From: Deroplatys truncata
Taxonomy: Eukaryota; Arthropoda; Insecta; Mantodea; Mantidae
Assembly (NCBI GenBank): GCA_030765065.1
Contig: CM060990.1
Span: forward strand, 8,927,501-8,991,500
Reading direction: 5' to 3'
DNA length: 64,000 nucleotides
The notes below the pieces were generated by a model. The model saw only the letters and a program-made list of their open reading frames with translations. It searched no databases and was not told the origin of the DNA. Of the stretch, positions 1 to 11,790 are shown one piece after another (position 1 is the stretch's first letter; every line of letters starts with the position of its first letter). The position numbers were made by a program, and so were the translations under genes.

Positions 1-2372
1 GTTACTCCTTCATGCTGTATTTTTATGTGGATTCAAACACTGGACGGAAACATAATCCTTTAACACCGATTATACACGAAAAATAAATTTGGAGAGAAAC
101 GCTTATGACCGATGTTTTGGGATTCCTAGGATTAAGTGAAACCTATAATAAACTTCAGTGATGGAGAACGATTCCGGCAGGGTTCAAACTGCGGACTTCC
201 GTTCACTAGTCCGTACCTTATGAAGCTCGCCCTCCGTGTCGTCCAATAACGAGCACGTCAAAGTTTCGGACAACCATACTCGTTGTCTTACTTTCATTCT
301 CTCTTTGTTATCAAGTTCATTAGTTTGATTTATACTGCTAGATCTGTTGTCATCTTTTATGAAACGGTACTCTAAAATACGCACATGTATGTAAATGTTA
401 ACGTACATTCGCAATGTGAAGCTCAACGAAGCCCATGCTTCTCTAATGTTCACGAGCCCAAAAGATCTGACTTTTCTATTGTAATTGATACAACGAGAAA
501 TTTAAGTGAGGAAAAAACAAAAGAAAAATATGAAGCAGAAGAGGAATACGCTTGCCTGAGTGGAAATGGAAGGAATATAGAATCAAGTTGATATAGATTC
601 ACAAATTAATTTGGAAGAAGCATAAAACAGCATTTTATGGTATAGACGCACGCCGTTATCGTCGAGGAACGACAGCTTATATAATACGATTACCGTTGGG
701 AAACGGGCATTTTATTAGTTGATCACGATATGTATGCGCTCGGTGAGAAAAGGAATTAAGCAGTTAATGAACAAGGAGGCGTGGTATCGGAAGTGCAGTT
801 AGATAAAGCAGACATCCGCAGTTCAGAGTTGCACTTACTAGCGAAGCAGAGGTGTACAAATGTAGTAATTGTTTTCGTTGTGAAACTGTAAATACCCATT
901 ATTGTCTTGCCCCTCACTCCTCTCGGATCGCAAGCCTTGACGACGTTACGCATTATCAACTAAACAGTGGTGCCCACCTCCAAACCCACACATTCGTGGC
1001 CGACTTGTACCTATCCCCTATCCACCTTGTTTTGTATTTTAGGTTGGGTGTCTTCCAAGCAATTTCTATTTTGCTCAGTCTTAGCACTGTATCACCAGGA
1101 GGAATCTTAACTTTAAGAGGGACAGCATAAGAAAGTCAGCCAGTTTTGAAAACCACCAGGCTTCGTAGATACCACCCTATAAATATATATGGTGGTCTTC
1201 ATCTTCTACGCTGTTTATGGAATATATTGGACGTAGTAGAATGCTCTGTTATCTAATAGGCAGATCTTTATAATCTACTTAAATTTTATCTGAAATAACA
1301 TTACCGTACTATCATTCCTTCTTCCATTTGTTATTCAGTAAACTATCAACTAGTAGATACTTGCAGGAAGGGCTTAAATACATAAAATCTAATTTCGACA
1401 AAATTTAGAAGAACAAAGTCGTTTTCAACTTCACATTACCATAAATTCGCTTTATGCATATACCATATTTTGTGAAAGCGTTATTTTAACACCTGTATGT
1501 ATATCTCCATTTCCAAAATAAAAGAATAAGTTTGAAACACTTTCAGAGTGACGCTATGCATTACCGTTTATTATAAAATGATGTACTTTTTATTTATTTT
1601 GGGGACACAGTAAACCGTAACGAAGAAATGTTACAGAATTCTACACATGTAAGACACTTATTTCTAATAAGCTTTTGTATTTCAGAATAAAAGATTTTAG
1701 AGCTGTAACACGATTAGCAAACACTCTTTATATAAAGCAGCATTGATTAAAGCGTTGCACAAAGGAAAATCGCTTGTATTAAAATGATAGACTTGTATCC
1801 TTACAACAATCAACATAATTGAACAACCTAGTTGTTTAGTTCATTGGTGATTTATACTTATTTATAAGAAGACTTCAGTATGCAGTAAGAATACGAGATG
1901 CAGGGACATATACTATATTTAGTGATATTGTCAGTTACACTTTCATTAAATAAATGCACAGACATATATGTGTATGAGAGTTGTTTACTACATCATAGCA
2001 ACCAGTTTTTGGCAGCAATGTATCTTTATCATAGATTCTTTAAAATAAGCGGATTGAGGTACACATTACCTCTCAATTGTTGCTAATGTGAAAATGTATT
2101 TTTCAGAGGTTGCAGGGCAAGAAGAAGAAAAGTTCACAGAGATGGAACTTGAGTTGCATACTCCTCGTCTCCTCAACCTTAGAAGCAACACTGATGAACG
2201 CATACCATCAACATTAACAATCAACATTAAGAATCTTCAAAGTAATGTCTGAGCTGTCCTTATTCGGTGCTAAGAAGCAACTGACAATCTCAGACCTCAC
2301 TCGTTTCGCAAGTTTTCAGAGTTGGAGCATCTAATCAAGCATGCGTTGGTGCAGTAGACGAACACATGCACA
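1..2372. other. AT-rich intergenic DNA, nothing recognised
   Basis: Only short open frames (under about 95 codons) occur here on either strand. None has a recognisable domain, and several overlap each other on opposite strands. I see no tandem repeat, tRNA-like head or transposon end. The segment ends at the TA target site of the Tc1 element. Confidence 0.5.
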
Positions 2373-2374
2373 TA

Positions 2375-3575
2375 CACTACGTGATCAAATGTATCCGGAC
2401 ACCTGGCTGAAAATGTCGTACAAGTTCGTGGTGTACTCCATCGGTAATGCTGGAAGTCAATATGGTGTTGGCCCACCCTTAGCCTTGATGGCAGCGTTCA
2501 CTCTCGCAGGCATACTTTCAATCCGGTGCTGGAAGGTTTCTTGGGGAAGGGCAGCCCATTCTTCACGGAGTACGGAACTGAGGAGAGGTATCGATGTAGG
2601 TCGGTGAGGCCTGGCACGAAGTCGGCGTTCCCAAACATCTCAAAGGTGTTCTATAGGATTCAAGTCAGGATTCTGTGCAGGCCAGTCCATTACAGGGATG
2701 TTATTGTCGTGTAACCACTCCGCCACAGACCGTGCAGTATGAGCAGGTGCTCGATCGTGTTGAAAGATGCAATCGCCATCCCCGAAATGCTCTTCAACAG
2801 TGGGAAGCAAGAAGGTGCTTAAAATATCAATGTAGGTCTGCGCTGTGATCGTGCCACGTAAAACAACAAGGGGTGCAAACTCCCTCCAGGAAAATCACGA
2901 CCACACCATAACACCACCACCTCCGAATTTCACTTTTGGCACTATACACGCTGGCAGATGACGTTCACCGAGCATTCGCCATACCCACACTCTGCCATTG
3001 GATCGCCACATTGTGTACCGTGATTCGTCACTCCACACAACGTTTTTCCACTGTTCAATCGTGTAATTTTGACGCTCCTTACACCAAACGAGGCGTCGTT
3101 TGGCATTTTCCTGCGTGATGTGTGGCTATGACGCCTAACTGTCATAGTACTCGGAGTGGATCCTGATGCAGTTTGAAATTCCTGTGGGATGGTCTGGATA
3201 GATGTCTGCCTATTACTCTTTACAACCCTCTTCAAAAGTCGGCGGTCTCTGTCAGTCAACATACGAGGTCGGCCTGTAGGCTTTTGTGCTGTACATGTCC
3301 CTTCACGTTTCCACTTCACTATCACATCAGAAACAGTGGACCTAGGGATGTTTAGGAGTGTGGAAATCTCGCGTACAGACTTCTGACACAAATGACACCC
3401 AATCAGCTGACCACGTTCGAAGTCCGTGAGTTCCACGGAGCATCCCGTTCTGCTCTTTCACGATTGACTACTGAGTTTGAGGATATTGAGTACCAGGCAG
3501 TTGGTGGCAGCACAATGCATCTAAGATGAAACACGCAGGTTTCCGGAGTGTCCGGATACTTTTGATCACATAGTG
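2375..3575 (-). mobile_element. Tc1-family DNA transposon, complete ends, copy 1
   Basis: The element is 1201 bp long. Both ends carry the inverted repeat beginning CACTAYGTGATCAAAWGTAT (left 2375-2405, right 3545-3575 in inverse orientation), and the direct TA dinucleotides at 2373-2374 and 3576-3577 are the expected target-site duplication. The transposase reads on the minus strand. A second copy of the same family with the same ends lies at 62444-63680 in the opposite orientation. Size, TA target and ends are all typical of the Tc1 branch of the IS630-Tc1-mariner superfamily. Confidence 0.93.
2420..3460 (-). pseudogene. Tc1-type transposase, degenerate
   Basis: This is the coding region of the Tc1 copy at 2375-3575. 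The N-terminal DNA-binding part is best preserved (3436 down to about 3180): a paired-type helix-turn-helix with NIPRSTVSDVIVKWKREGTC, then a GRP-type hook (PTGRPRMLTDRDRR). Downstream, the frame is lost around 3175 and the catalytic core is spread over several frames; the antisense of VVWSDES-like and NPIEHLWDVL-like Tc1 motifs can be traced towards 2500. In active Tc1 proteins these contribute the DD34E triad, which cuts the transposon ends. Multiple frameshifts mean this copy cannot make transposase, though it might still be mobilised through its intact ends. Confidence 0.85.
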
Positions 3576-3577
3576 TA

Positions 3578-4500
3578 GATCGAGTTTGTATTCCCCAATA
3601 TTGGTTACTCTCGAACGTGTACGCTTGATACCGGTATCGATAATTATGGTGACGTTTGCGTGGGCACCGCCCCATTCTTAAGTACTTTTGTTGGAAACAG
3701 GTTTCAGGTATCCACTCTTAAACTGAACTGTATTCCCCTCTGCCCATTTTAGGGCCATCTGGTACGGAATGGTTCTGATGTTCATGTGGTTTCTGTTAAG
3801 GTACTCAAATTTACTAAAATTTTATTCACCGTTTAATTGCAATACAGATATATTGGCTTCATCAACAATACAATTATTAGAAAAAAAAGAACCTAAGTTA
3901 TTGCATGAGTAGGTACCTAAACTAAATTTTGGAATTGTAAACATAGCGTATTACATAAGAAAGCTTATAAACTAATTCATTTCTAGATATTCTTCCACTG
4001 AATAAAAACAGCCCTGTATTAGGAATTTTTCAAACCCTTTTTAAAGACTGTTGGGGATTTCACTTTTTTTAAATGTGTGGGGTGTTTATTAAACAACTGA
4101 ATGCCATTATAATATAAAGTTTTTTATATGGGGTTCTTTTATGACCTGTAATGTGCAGTTTAGAATTATTTCTTGTATTATAGTCATGAATATCAGCATT
4201 TGTGTTAAAACTATTTTTCTACTAATACATTGTTACCAGATTTCAAAAATGTATAGCGAAGAAACAGTCAAGATATTTAACAGTATGAAGTAAAGTTTGC
4301 AGCTTGTGTTGCTGCAAAGGTTTAACATTATTCAGATTACCCTTTTTTGTATTATAAACATTCTATTTTTATAACCGGACTTTCCCCAGAGCATTGTACC
4401 ATATGATAAATGATTATGGAAATATGCAAAGTAGGCCATTTTAAGTACATCAGGATTAACTGATTAATGCAAAACATGCTTGAGATAACTTTTTAGATAG
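3578..4500. other. AT-rich spacer, nothing recognised
   Basis: About 920 bases between the Tc1 and mariner insertions, rich in A and T. There is no frame with a recognisable product, no tandem repeat and no tRNA-like sequence. Confidence 0.45.
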
Positions 4501-4502
4501 CA

Positions 4503-5847
4503 TTGGGTTGTCTCACATGTTCATTCGTTTTGCTTGCAATAGCGCCGAAAACCCCTGAACCCTCTGTACACTCCAGTTGCCCTAGTTGCCTAAGCACAAC
4601 CAGACTCGCTACTGGATAAGGCAGTGTGTGTTTGTGACTGACGTTTGAATGGAACGCCGTGAACTTGTGTTTACAAACTATGGAAAGCAAAAAGGAACAT
4701 TTCCGGCATGGTATGCTGTTTTACTACCTTAAGGGTAAAACCGCCTGACAATGCCGGCAGAAAATTTGTGCTGTCTACGGGGAAGATGCAGTAACGAAGC
4801 GAGCATGTCAAAAGTGGTTTAGCCGGGATTTCTCCCTAAAAGAGACGGCCAATGGTTACGGACACGAAAAGAATTGATGAAATGGTAGTCAACAATCTAC
4901 GAATGACAACTCGGGTGTTAGCATTGGAGCTCAATTTTGCTCTTGCTGCTGTGGCCAGGAACTTGAAAAAGCTAGGTTACGTAAATATTCGCAATGTATG
5001 GATTCTGCACGAACTGGGTGAAGCGAATTTGATTCAGCGCGTTTCCATCTATGACTCCTTATTTAGACGCAAACAGAATGATCCTTTTCTGGAACGGCTG
5101 GTAACTGGAGATGAGAAATGGCTTGTGTACAACAGCGCCCGAAAGTGTAAATCATGGCGCAAAAAAGGACAGCCACCACTATCGGTTCCTACACCAGGAC
5201 TGCATCCGAGAAAGGTTATGCTATGCATTTGGTGGGATGCAAAGGAATCTTATATTACGAACTTCTTCCGAATAATGAGACTATCAATTCCGAGAAATAC
5301 TGTTCTCAGTTGGATCGTCTTAAGGCAGTCATTGAAGAGAAAAGAGCGGAATAGAGAAACGATGTCGCCTTTCGCCACGACAACCCAGACCACATATCTC
5401 TATGGTGACTCGTCAAAAGTTTCGTAATTTTGAATGGGATGTGTTACCCCAACCGCCGTATTCTCCAGACATTGCTCCAGCCGACTTTCATCTATTCGGT
5501 TCCCTGCAGAATTTCCTGAATGGCAAACGCCTAACTTCCTTGGAGGACTGATACTAACCTCGAAGAGCTCATCAACCAGAAAACCCCCACATTTTGGAGA
5601 AATGGAATTTATAAGCTTCCAGAGAAACGGCAATACATTGTCGACAATAAAATGTATACTGCAGGAAATAAATAGTTTGCAAAACCTAACTGCCGTAGTT
5701 ATTTCTCTTTTGAACGACCTTGTGTGTTTGTAAACTGAAAGTTCGGCAACTACGCTGTCGTAGGTGCGCTGCGGGTGAGGTGTGTTCCCAGGCGTTCTTA
5801 GTGATTGAAACATAACGAAAGACGAACGAACTTATGAGACAACCTAA
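4503..5847 (+). mobile_element. mariner-family DNA transposon, complete ends
   Basis: A 1345-bp element. The left end (from 4503) reads TTGGGTTGTCTCACATGTTC and the right end (to 5847) is its imperfect inverse; the right end read inward is TTAGGTTGTCTCATAAGTTC. TA follows the right end at 5848-5849; the left flank is CA (4501-4502), probably a mutated TA. TTAGGTTGTCTCATAAGTTCG-type ends are characteristic of mariners such as the mellifera group. The enclosed transposase on the plus strand is decayed. Confidence 0.9.
4680..5671 (+). pseudogene. mariner transposase, degenerate
   Basis: The start at 4680 opens with MESKKEHFRHGMLFYYLKG, a normal mariner N-terminus. An in-frame stop follows within 25 codons and a frameshift occurs near 4850. 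The longest intact part (4852 to about 5260) holds the VTGDEKWLVYN block, whose Asp is the first catalytic residue, and HPRKVMLCIWWD. After a further shift the reading continues as GCKGILYYELLP, then RHDNPDHI (second Asp region) and PPYSPDIAPADFHLF (third Asp of the DD34D triad), ending near 5671 at the in-frame TAG. Length and motif order fit a family protein of about 345 residues. At least one stop and three frameshifts make it non-functional. Confidence 0.9.
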
Positions 5848-5849
5848 TA

Positions 5850-6693
5850 CATCAATGTGGATTCCCCAGTCAAGGTTAATATCACCCCAGATTTAAAGAA
5901 CTTTAATTTTATTAGACATTGTTGTTAATTAAGTTTCTAAATAAACTTCGGCAAAATTTCAGTTTTTGTTAACTTTATGATAGAATTCTAAGGCAACACT
6001 TTTATTTTTATTAATAACAAGCCTGCTGTTACTTAACTAACTTACTATATAATCTGTTGCCATATCGATGTTTACTTTAAGTTATAGTGTACTTAATTGG
6101 ACCTTTAAAAGAAAATCTAAAAGAGAAATACATATGTGGGTATCAGTAAAACGAAGAGGGAAGTTTTGTAGTTGTACCTATTCGTTTTGGTAAATCATTC
6201 GGATATATAGAAAGCATCTTCTGGAGTAAAATAATAATTTCTGAAATGTTGATTTTGTGTGGGTATTATAACTTTATACCCACGAACTAATACACCGATT
6301 ACTATGTCGATATTATCCATGGAATTTGTTCTGTTTAAATTACACACTGTAATATGAAATTTGATTTCTGAGAGAAGGGTTAAAAAGGGTACCAAGTAAA
6401 CACATGGAAAATACCTTATTTAATAGTGAGTTGTTGAGTAAACCCATAATGGAGGCACAGTTTTTTCCGACAAGGCTTCTTCCGTGCTACTCTTCAATAG
6501 AACGCATATTACTTTGACATTCATCTGCATATTTTTGTGCGTAGATTTTAGCTAGTGTATAAAGAATCATTTGTATTACTCTAGTTCTAGATCATTGCCA
6601 ATTCTGATTACTATAAGCAGCAGCAGCAGCATAATTGTGAATATACATAGGGATTAGTTTTATGCTTTAATTTGCTCACTTATCTTCACTTTG

Positions 6694-6696
<3 letters not shown>
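5850..6696. other. AT-rich spacer, nothing recognised
   Basis: No recognisable coding frame. Contains a short CAG/AGC run near 6618-6631. Otherwise unremarkable sequence leading into the trinucleotide tail of a SINE. Confidence 0.4.

Positions 6697-6727
<31 letters not shown>
6697..6727. repeat. (ATT)n microsatellite, probable SINE tail
   Basis: About ten perfect ATT units. The run directly abuts the 3' side of the minus-strand tRNA-derived sequence at 6728-6912, so on that strand it is an AAT-type tail. Retroposon tails commonly seed such microsatellites. Confidence 0.85.
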
Positions 6728-6912
6728 TATGTTCACTCTAACCGGGCAAGTCTATCGGATAACGAATGGCATGATTGGGCAAAAGAATTAGGGTATCTAT
6801 ACCGATAAATATAACTAGGATTCGACCACGGACACACGGCTTGGGAGGTAAAGTGCTTACTTCTAAAGCAACACCTTTCGAAGGAATGCTCCTTATCAGT
6901 TGGGTTCCCGGC
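6728..6912 (-). mobile_element. tRNA-derived SINE with AAT tail
   Basis: On the minus strand the sequence around 6895-6820 resembles a tRNA 5' region. An A-box-like stretch (TTGCTTTAGAAGTAAGCACTT) is followed about 35 bases later by a B box (GTGGTCGAATCCTAG), which matches the GGTTCGAATCC consensus well. A body of about 90 bases then runs into the AAT repeat tail. These are the parts of a tRNA-derived SINE transcribed by RNA polymerase III. Target-site duplications were not identified. Confidence 0.65.
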
Positions 6913-7059
6913 TGAGGGTAAGTAGGGCCTTTTTAGTTTAGAAAGCAATAACGCTATGGACGAACGATATACAAAATTAACCGTCGACACTAAAAGCTGT
7001 TTTAAATACCTGTCTCATGTGTGGCAATCAAACCACTTTCTGCACATTTAATTTACGTT

Positions 7060-7328
7060 CCACTTCCACTATGGCTTTAAGATTTTGGGGCCGAACCAGA
7101 GCCTGTCGGCCTCACGTCCACTTTCGGATGCCAGAGGTGGACGATCATCCAACCGATTGGGGCAGACCACGCTTCCCCCAGCCGGAACATTGACTTTCAT
7201 GGCTGGGATCGCATCTCCTCAATTTCATCACGCGGACACCGGTCGTATACCCAAGACTTAATATCCGCACCCGCACAGATAGGATTGAGGCATAACTCCA
7301 CGCTACGACCCACTGCGTCACGGCGCGG
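7060..7328 (-). mobile_element. tRNA-derived SINE-like repeat
   Basis: This GC-rich block stands out from its AT-rich surroundings. On the minus strand it begins near 7328 with CCGCGCCGTGACGCAGTGG, a good tRNA A-box-type head (compare GCGCCGTGGCGCAGTGG), followed by a degenerate B-box region (GTGCGGGTGCGGATATT) and a body of about 200 bases. The B box is poor, so the assignment to a SINE is moderate. It could also be a fragment of another GC-rich repeat. Confidence 0.5.
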
Positions 7329-8956
7329 GACTTTATATTATTCTACAGTTGTTCACACAAAAGTTTACATTTTCATTTACTTGCTGCTAATCATACAAGT
7401 ATTCGTTCAAATGGCCTCAATAACATATTGATGAAAGCACAATTATAGCATTACATTTTCCCACCTTTACCGAAAATTAATTACAATTACTGGTAGGAGT
7501 GCACATTTTTCAAAGCAGAGTAGTGAACGTTTGTAGAGGAAGCTGAATCCGATGTTTTCTTCCATTATCAGAACAGTCAACCTAACCACAACTGTAAAGG
7601 CATTAAAAATAATATAGGTTATGTATTTTACCACGTATCAAACATCTTTCTTATAAAATTACAACAATAATAATAATAATAATAATAGTGAAACAGCTCA
7701 GTTAAATAAAGCCTTTGGTTGTTTGCAACTGGAAACTGTTGCAGCTTTACTACGACAACCATCTTTATGCTTTGGACACCCAACGTCAAAATTATATCCC
7801 AATTTTGTATAATTTACATGTTTAATCCTTGGCATCTTTCCTCGGCAGCAAGCGTAATGTTTTCCAAATACTTGAATTATTTAAATTTCTGAGAACGGGA
7901 ATTTCATATGAAAAGAGGAATAAAAGTAACCAAGAGAAGAGAAAAAAGAAAGAATGAATAATAATGCTAGTAGAGGCTCGGCGTGTTTTAGTGATTTCAT
8001 AAATGTTTTAAAGAGACCTGTCAAATCGGATAAGAGGGGATTTTGAGGGGTGCTATATGGGGAAAAGTTTCTCGGAACAATTAGTGTTAATAGCAGCTCT
8101 GTGCATGTGTCACAAATTGAAACACCTGTAACATTAACTCCTCAACTTCTGTCTATATTCCTAAATGAACGTGTACTCTTCAAATGTAGTAATAACTTTG
8201 CTCTGGGGCAGTAAAGACCTCGAAATTGATGTTAAGGCTGTTGAATATAGGTATACAACTTTAAATCCTTTCTGCAACCATCGATTCAAGTGTACTTGCA
8301 ACAGTCACTGTGCTGGTTATGTTACAAATATTCTATCCTAGGAGTTGAGAAACAGTGATACAATGTTTGCTTCTAGGCAAGGGTGCCCAGTGATAATCAC
8401 TTCAAGGTTAAAGTGTGTAATACTGCTGTTGTAAAGGTAGAAAGCGCTTTACTGTTGTTAAAATATTCAGTTAGCTAATGGCACTCCGCTTTTCAAAGCA
8501 ATTATTGCAAGTGCATATACAGTGTATGTATCCATACTCATTTCGCATTCACTCTAAAAGTAATAAAGTTTTAAAGGAAATATTGAAATTAACCTAAATA
8601 CACAATCTATTTTAAACTAATTAAAATGCTGAATCAAGCTGCTCCGTATTGCTTTGTGTGTAACATTTACAAGAGTAGAAATGCTAGGTAATTATATACA
8701 TTATTTATTCACAAAACGCATAGAGATTTGTAGACACCCACACACACGGATCAATATGAACACAATATTATTCACGAGGAACAGGTATAATATTCATATC
8801 TAGCTTGCGTATTTTATTCTGTTGAAGCAAACAGGAATTAATCCCGGTTTACGCTCCTATAAGGACTTGTCGCAGTTACAGAACTCTAGAATAAATGTTG
8901 AACGTTAAACGACAAAAACGCAGGTTCACTTATGTATTTAGCCGAATTCCTATATG
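7329..8956. other. AT-rich spacer with one short microsatellite
   Basis: A short (AAT)n run lies at about 7667-7686. The remainder has no recognisable coding frame or repeat structure. The stretch ends where the left inverted repeat of the element at 8959 begins. Confidence 0.4.
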
Positions 8957-8958
8957 CA

Positions 8959-10725
8959 CAGTAAACCACAACTCCACCGACAAACGTGCTGAGATTGTTA
9001 AGCGATACCTTCTGAGCATTTTGGTACAAGGGACCTACAGTCTCCGGCGACTAGTTGCACAGTATTTGCATTTCATTTGGTTTCTTGCGCCAATTACACT
9101 GCATTACACTGAAAATACTGCACAACAGTGCAAATGTCGACGGTATGCCCTGTGTGTCTTGTTTGTAAACAAATTGTTTCCATTCGCGTCACGGTACCTG
9201 CTGTTGACAACAGTAATGCCCTCTTTAACTCGTTGCCCTTAAGTTTGCATGCAGTACTGCTCGGTTCTGTATAGGGGTTTGTTTCTCCGACAGTGTTAGT
9301 TTTGCGCTAACAGTGATACATAGCAGTATGGATAGGATTGCTGATGAAGAGTTGGCCGATACGTACCTTGTGTATGGGTTCACTTAATGCAATGGAAGAG
9401 CGGCACAACGACGCTATGCTGAGCTGTTCCCGCACCGACGGCAAGCACATCACAGTCTGCACTAGGCGCTTACGAGAAACTGCGTCCTTCCGTGCTGGAA
9501 TGGAAGATACTGGCCATGCGAGGTATGCCAGAACAGCCGATTTGGAAGAGAATGTGTTACACGCGATTGGTGACAATCCTGTCGCTTGTAGTCGGCGCGT
9601 TGCACGAGCTCTGAACACAAGCCAATCAACTGTTTTGAGAGTTCATACATGAACAACAATTGCACCCATATTATCCACCGAAGGTGCAATCGTTACAGCC
9701 AGCGGACTTTCCATTTCGAGTGGAGTTTGCAAATTGGTCCCTGCAGTAATGTGTGGAAAATCACAGTTTTCTGCATTGGTGTAGTTTACAGACGAAGCCA
9801 AGTTTACAAGAGAGAGCATGTTCAATAGTAGGAATAGCCATGTATGGGATAACGGAAATCCATACACACTGGTGTGTCGATCCCATCAAAAGCAGTTTGC
9901 TGTGAATATATTGGCTGGTATTGTCAACGATTTTCTGGTTGGAATTTACATGCTTCCTGATAAACGAACGTAGTCGTGTGCTAAACGTTTCTTTAATATG
10001 TCCTCCCACAGTTTCTAGAAGATGTGCCACTGAGAACTTGTCAGCTTATGTGGTTTCAGTATGACGGATCCCTGCCACACTTTGCACTCGATGTTAGGAA
10101 CGACATTGATGTACAGCTGGACGACAATGGATTGGTCGTGGCAGTCCTGTTCCATGGCCAGTTCGGTCACCAGACTTGACAAGTGGACTTATTCTTCTGG
10201 GGGCATGCGAAGAGCCTAGTTAAGAATCTGCAGTCTATACTCGCATGGATCTGGTTGCTAGGATTATTGCAGCCGTGGAAATATTACGCCAAACTCCTGG
10301 AAGGCTTGAGCGTGTAAGACAGTCGATGGTGCGTCGTTGTACTCTCTGCCGTGATCATTGTGATCGACATTTTGAACAATACCTGTAAGGGAAGAGTTCT
10401 GCATTTGTTACGTACTGTACTGCAAACTGACAGATCAGATTGAACACACTGTGATAAAAGTGTACGTGTTTTGTCTGCGGGATTTTGCATTAAGCTTTAT
10501 TGTGTATTACACGTTTTGGTTATTACATATTATATCGGCTTCTTCACTGTTGTGAATATATTTTCACAGACACAAGGGTAATTGCTGTAAGAAACCGAAT
10601 AAACCATAATTACATTATTACTCTGTAACGACCCGCCGGAGACCACCGGCACCATATACCAAAATACTCAGAAGTAATCCCTGAACAAACTCTGAAAGTT
10701 TGTCGGTGGAGTTCTGGGTATACTG
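8959..10725 (+). mobile_element. IS630-Tc1-mariner element with long TIRs
   Basis: A 1767-bp element with unusually long imperfect inverted repeats. The left arm (8959 to about 9070) contains AACTCCACCGACAAACGTGC, TTCTGAGCATTTTGGTA and CTCCGGCG. The right arm (about 10620-10725), read inward, contains AACTCCACCGACAAACTTTC, TTCTGAGTATTTTGGTA and CTCCGGCG in the same order, so about 100 bases match. TA follows the right end (10726-10727); the left flank is CA. This end type (CAGGGTGTCCCAGAACTCC-like) belongs to a widespread insect group whose transposase carries an N-terminal HTH domain (DUF4817) before the DDE domain. Confidence 0.87.
9328..10388 (+). pseudogene. HTH(DUF4817)-DDE transposase, degenerate
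   Basis: The ATG at 9328 opens with MDRIADEELADTYLVYGFT, followed by an in-frame stop and then NGRAAQRRYAELFPHRR, the typical first HTH of this insect transposase group. A second HTH follows in another frame (VARALNTSQSTVLRV, near 9600-9640). The catalytic part starts at about 9785 with FTDEAKFTRE (first acidic block), continues as FNSRNSHVWDNGNP and LAGIVNDFLVGIYMLP, and gives MWFQYDGSLPHFA (second Asp block) near 10050. The last acidic block around 10140-10200 is partly recognisable (FFWGHAKSLV). The protein ends at VRRCTLCRDHCDRHFEQYL near 10388. Several stops and frameshifts inactivate it. Length fits the family (about 350 residues). Confidence 0.83.
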
Positions 10726-10727
10726 TA

Positions 10728-11209
10728 CGATACTCACGCGTAATATTAAAAGAAAACAGGGCGCTAAAATGGGGACAGCAACGAGTCCTACAACTTATAA
10801 ATTTCATCTGGAGCCAAATATCGAAACAGAACAGTATAGCTTTCGTTGTCTCCAAAGTAGCTCTTGAAAGCCTTGATTAGGTTTTGTGCTATTAGTGGTA
10901 ATATTTATGTACGTGTTAAGATGACACTAATGATTGGCACCTCACGTCTTCATCGCTACGCTGATTATGTTAACATCGGTATCTCTGATGCTTCCTGCCT
11001 GTTGGGTAATATAAAGTGAACTTTTGACATGTTTTGTTCTGCATTTAGTGCAAAAAAAAACAACAGATCGGGCTATCAATAGGCAATAGGAGAGATAAAT
11101 GTGACGAGAAAGAGCTCTTCGCTCGCATTCTGCAGCCATTGACACCATCGGGGGTTGCGTTGTGTATCCACAAATGTGACATCGTGCAGTGCGACTTGGT
11201 AGCTAAAAA
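10728..11209. other. Spacer, nothing recognised
   Basis: Short overlapping open frames on the minus strand only, without recognisable domains. It leads directly into the 96-bp tandem array. Confidence 0.4.
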
Positions 11210-11790
11210 GTAAACTGCGCACCTGACGTGAATAACTCTGTCGTTAACGTGAAAGACATTCACTTAAGCATCGGCCCTGTTATTGTACAACACGTTAGAT
11301 ATAGTGTAAACTGCGCACCTGGCGTAAATAACTCTGTCGTTAACGTGAAAGACATTCACTTAAGCATCGGCCCTGTTATTGTGCAACACGTTAGATATAG
11401 TGTAAACTGCGCACCTGGCGTAAATAACTCTGTCGTTAACGTGAAAGACATTCACTTAAGCAACGACTCTGTTATTGTGTAACATGCAGCTAAGGGGTAA
11501 ACTGCGTACTGATGTGCATAACTTGCTCGATAGTCTAAAGAATAACATTTATGCAGGCACCGGCCTTTTTATTATGTACAAGCTACTTGAAGGGGTAAAC
11601 CATACACTGACATGTATAACCTGGTCGATGGTGTAAAGAGCGTTTACGTAATCACACGCTACCTAAGAGTAAAATAGGTACCTGACGTGTATAACGTGAT
11701 GGATAGTGTGAAGGTCGTTTATGTAAGCACACATCACCGGAAGCGTGTATCTCGTTGACTAGCGAAAGAAGAGCGTTTACTAGAATCTAC
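11210..11790. repeat. 96-bp tandem repeat array
   Basis: Three nearly identical 96-bp units start at 11210, 11306 and 11402, each with GTAAACTGCGCACCTGRCGT. They are followed by at least three strongly diverged units (near 11497, 11595 and 11667) recognisable by GGTAAAC and the GTGYATAAC motif. The period is a multiple of three, so one frame stays open across the three good units (11228-11482) and spells a repeating peptide. I regard that open frame as a by-product of the repeat rather than a gene. The gradient from identical to diverged units suggests recent expansion at the left end. Confidence 0.9.

Noticed and set aside
2101..2345. Possible exon after a polypyrimidine-like TTTTTCAG at about 2099-2106
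   Set aside because: The following frame closes quickly in all registers, and there is no supporting donor site or homologous protein.
11228..11482. 84-codon frame in the 96-bp array
   Set aside because: It is three translations of the same repeat unit, and diverged units beyond it contain stops.
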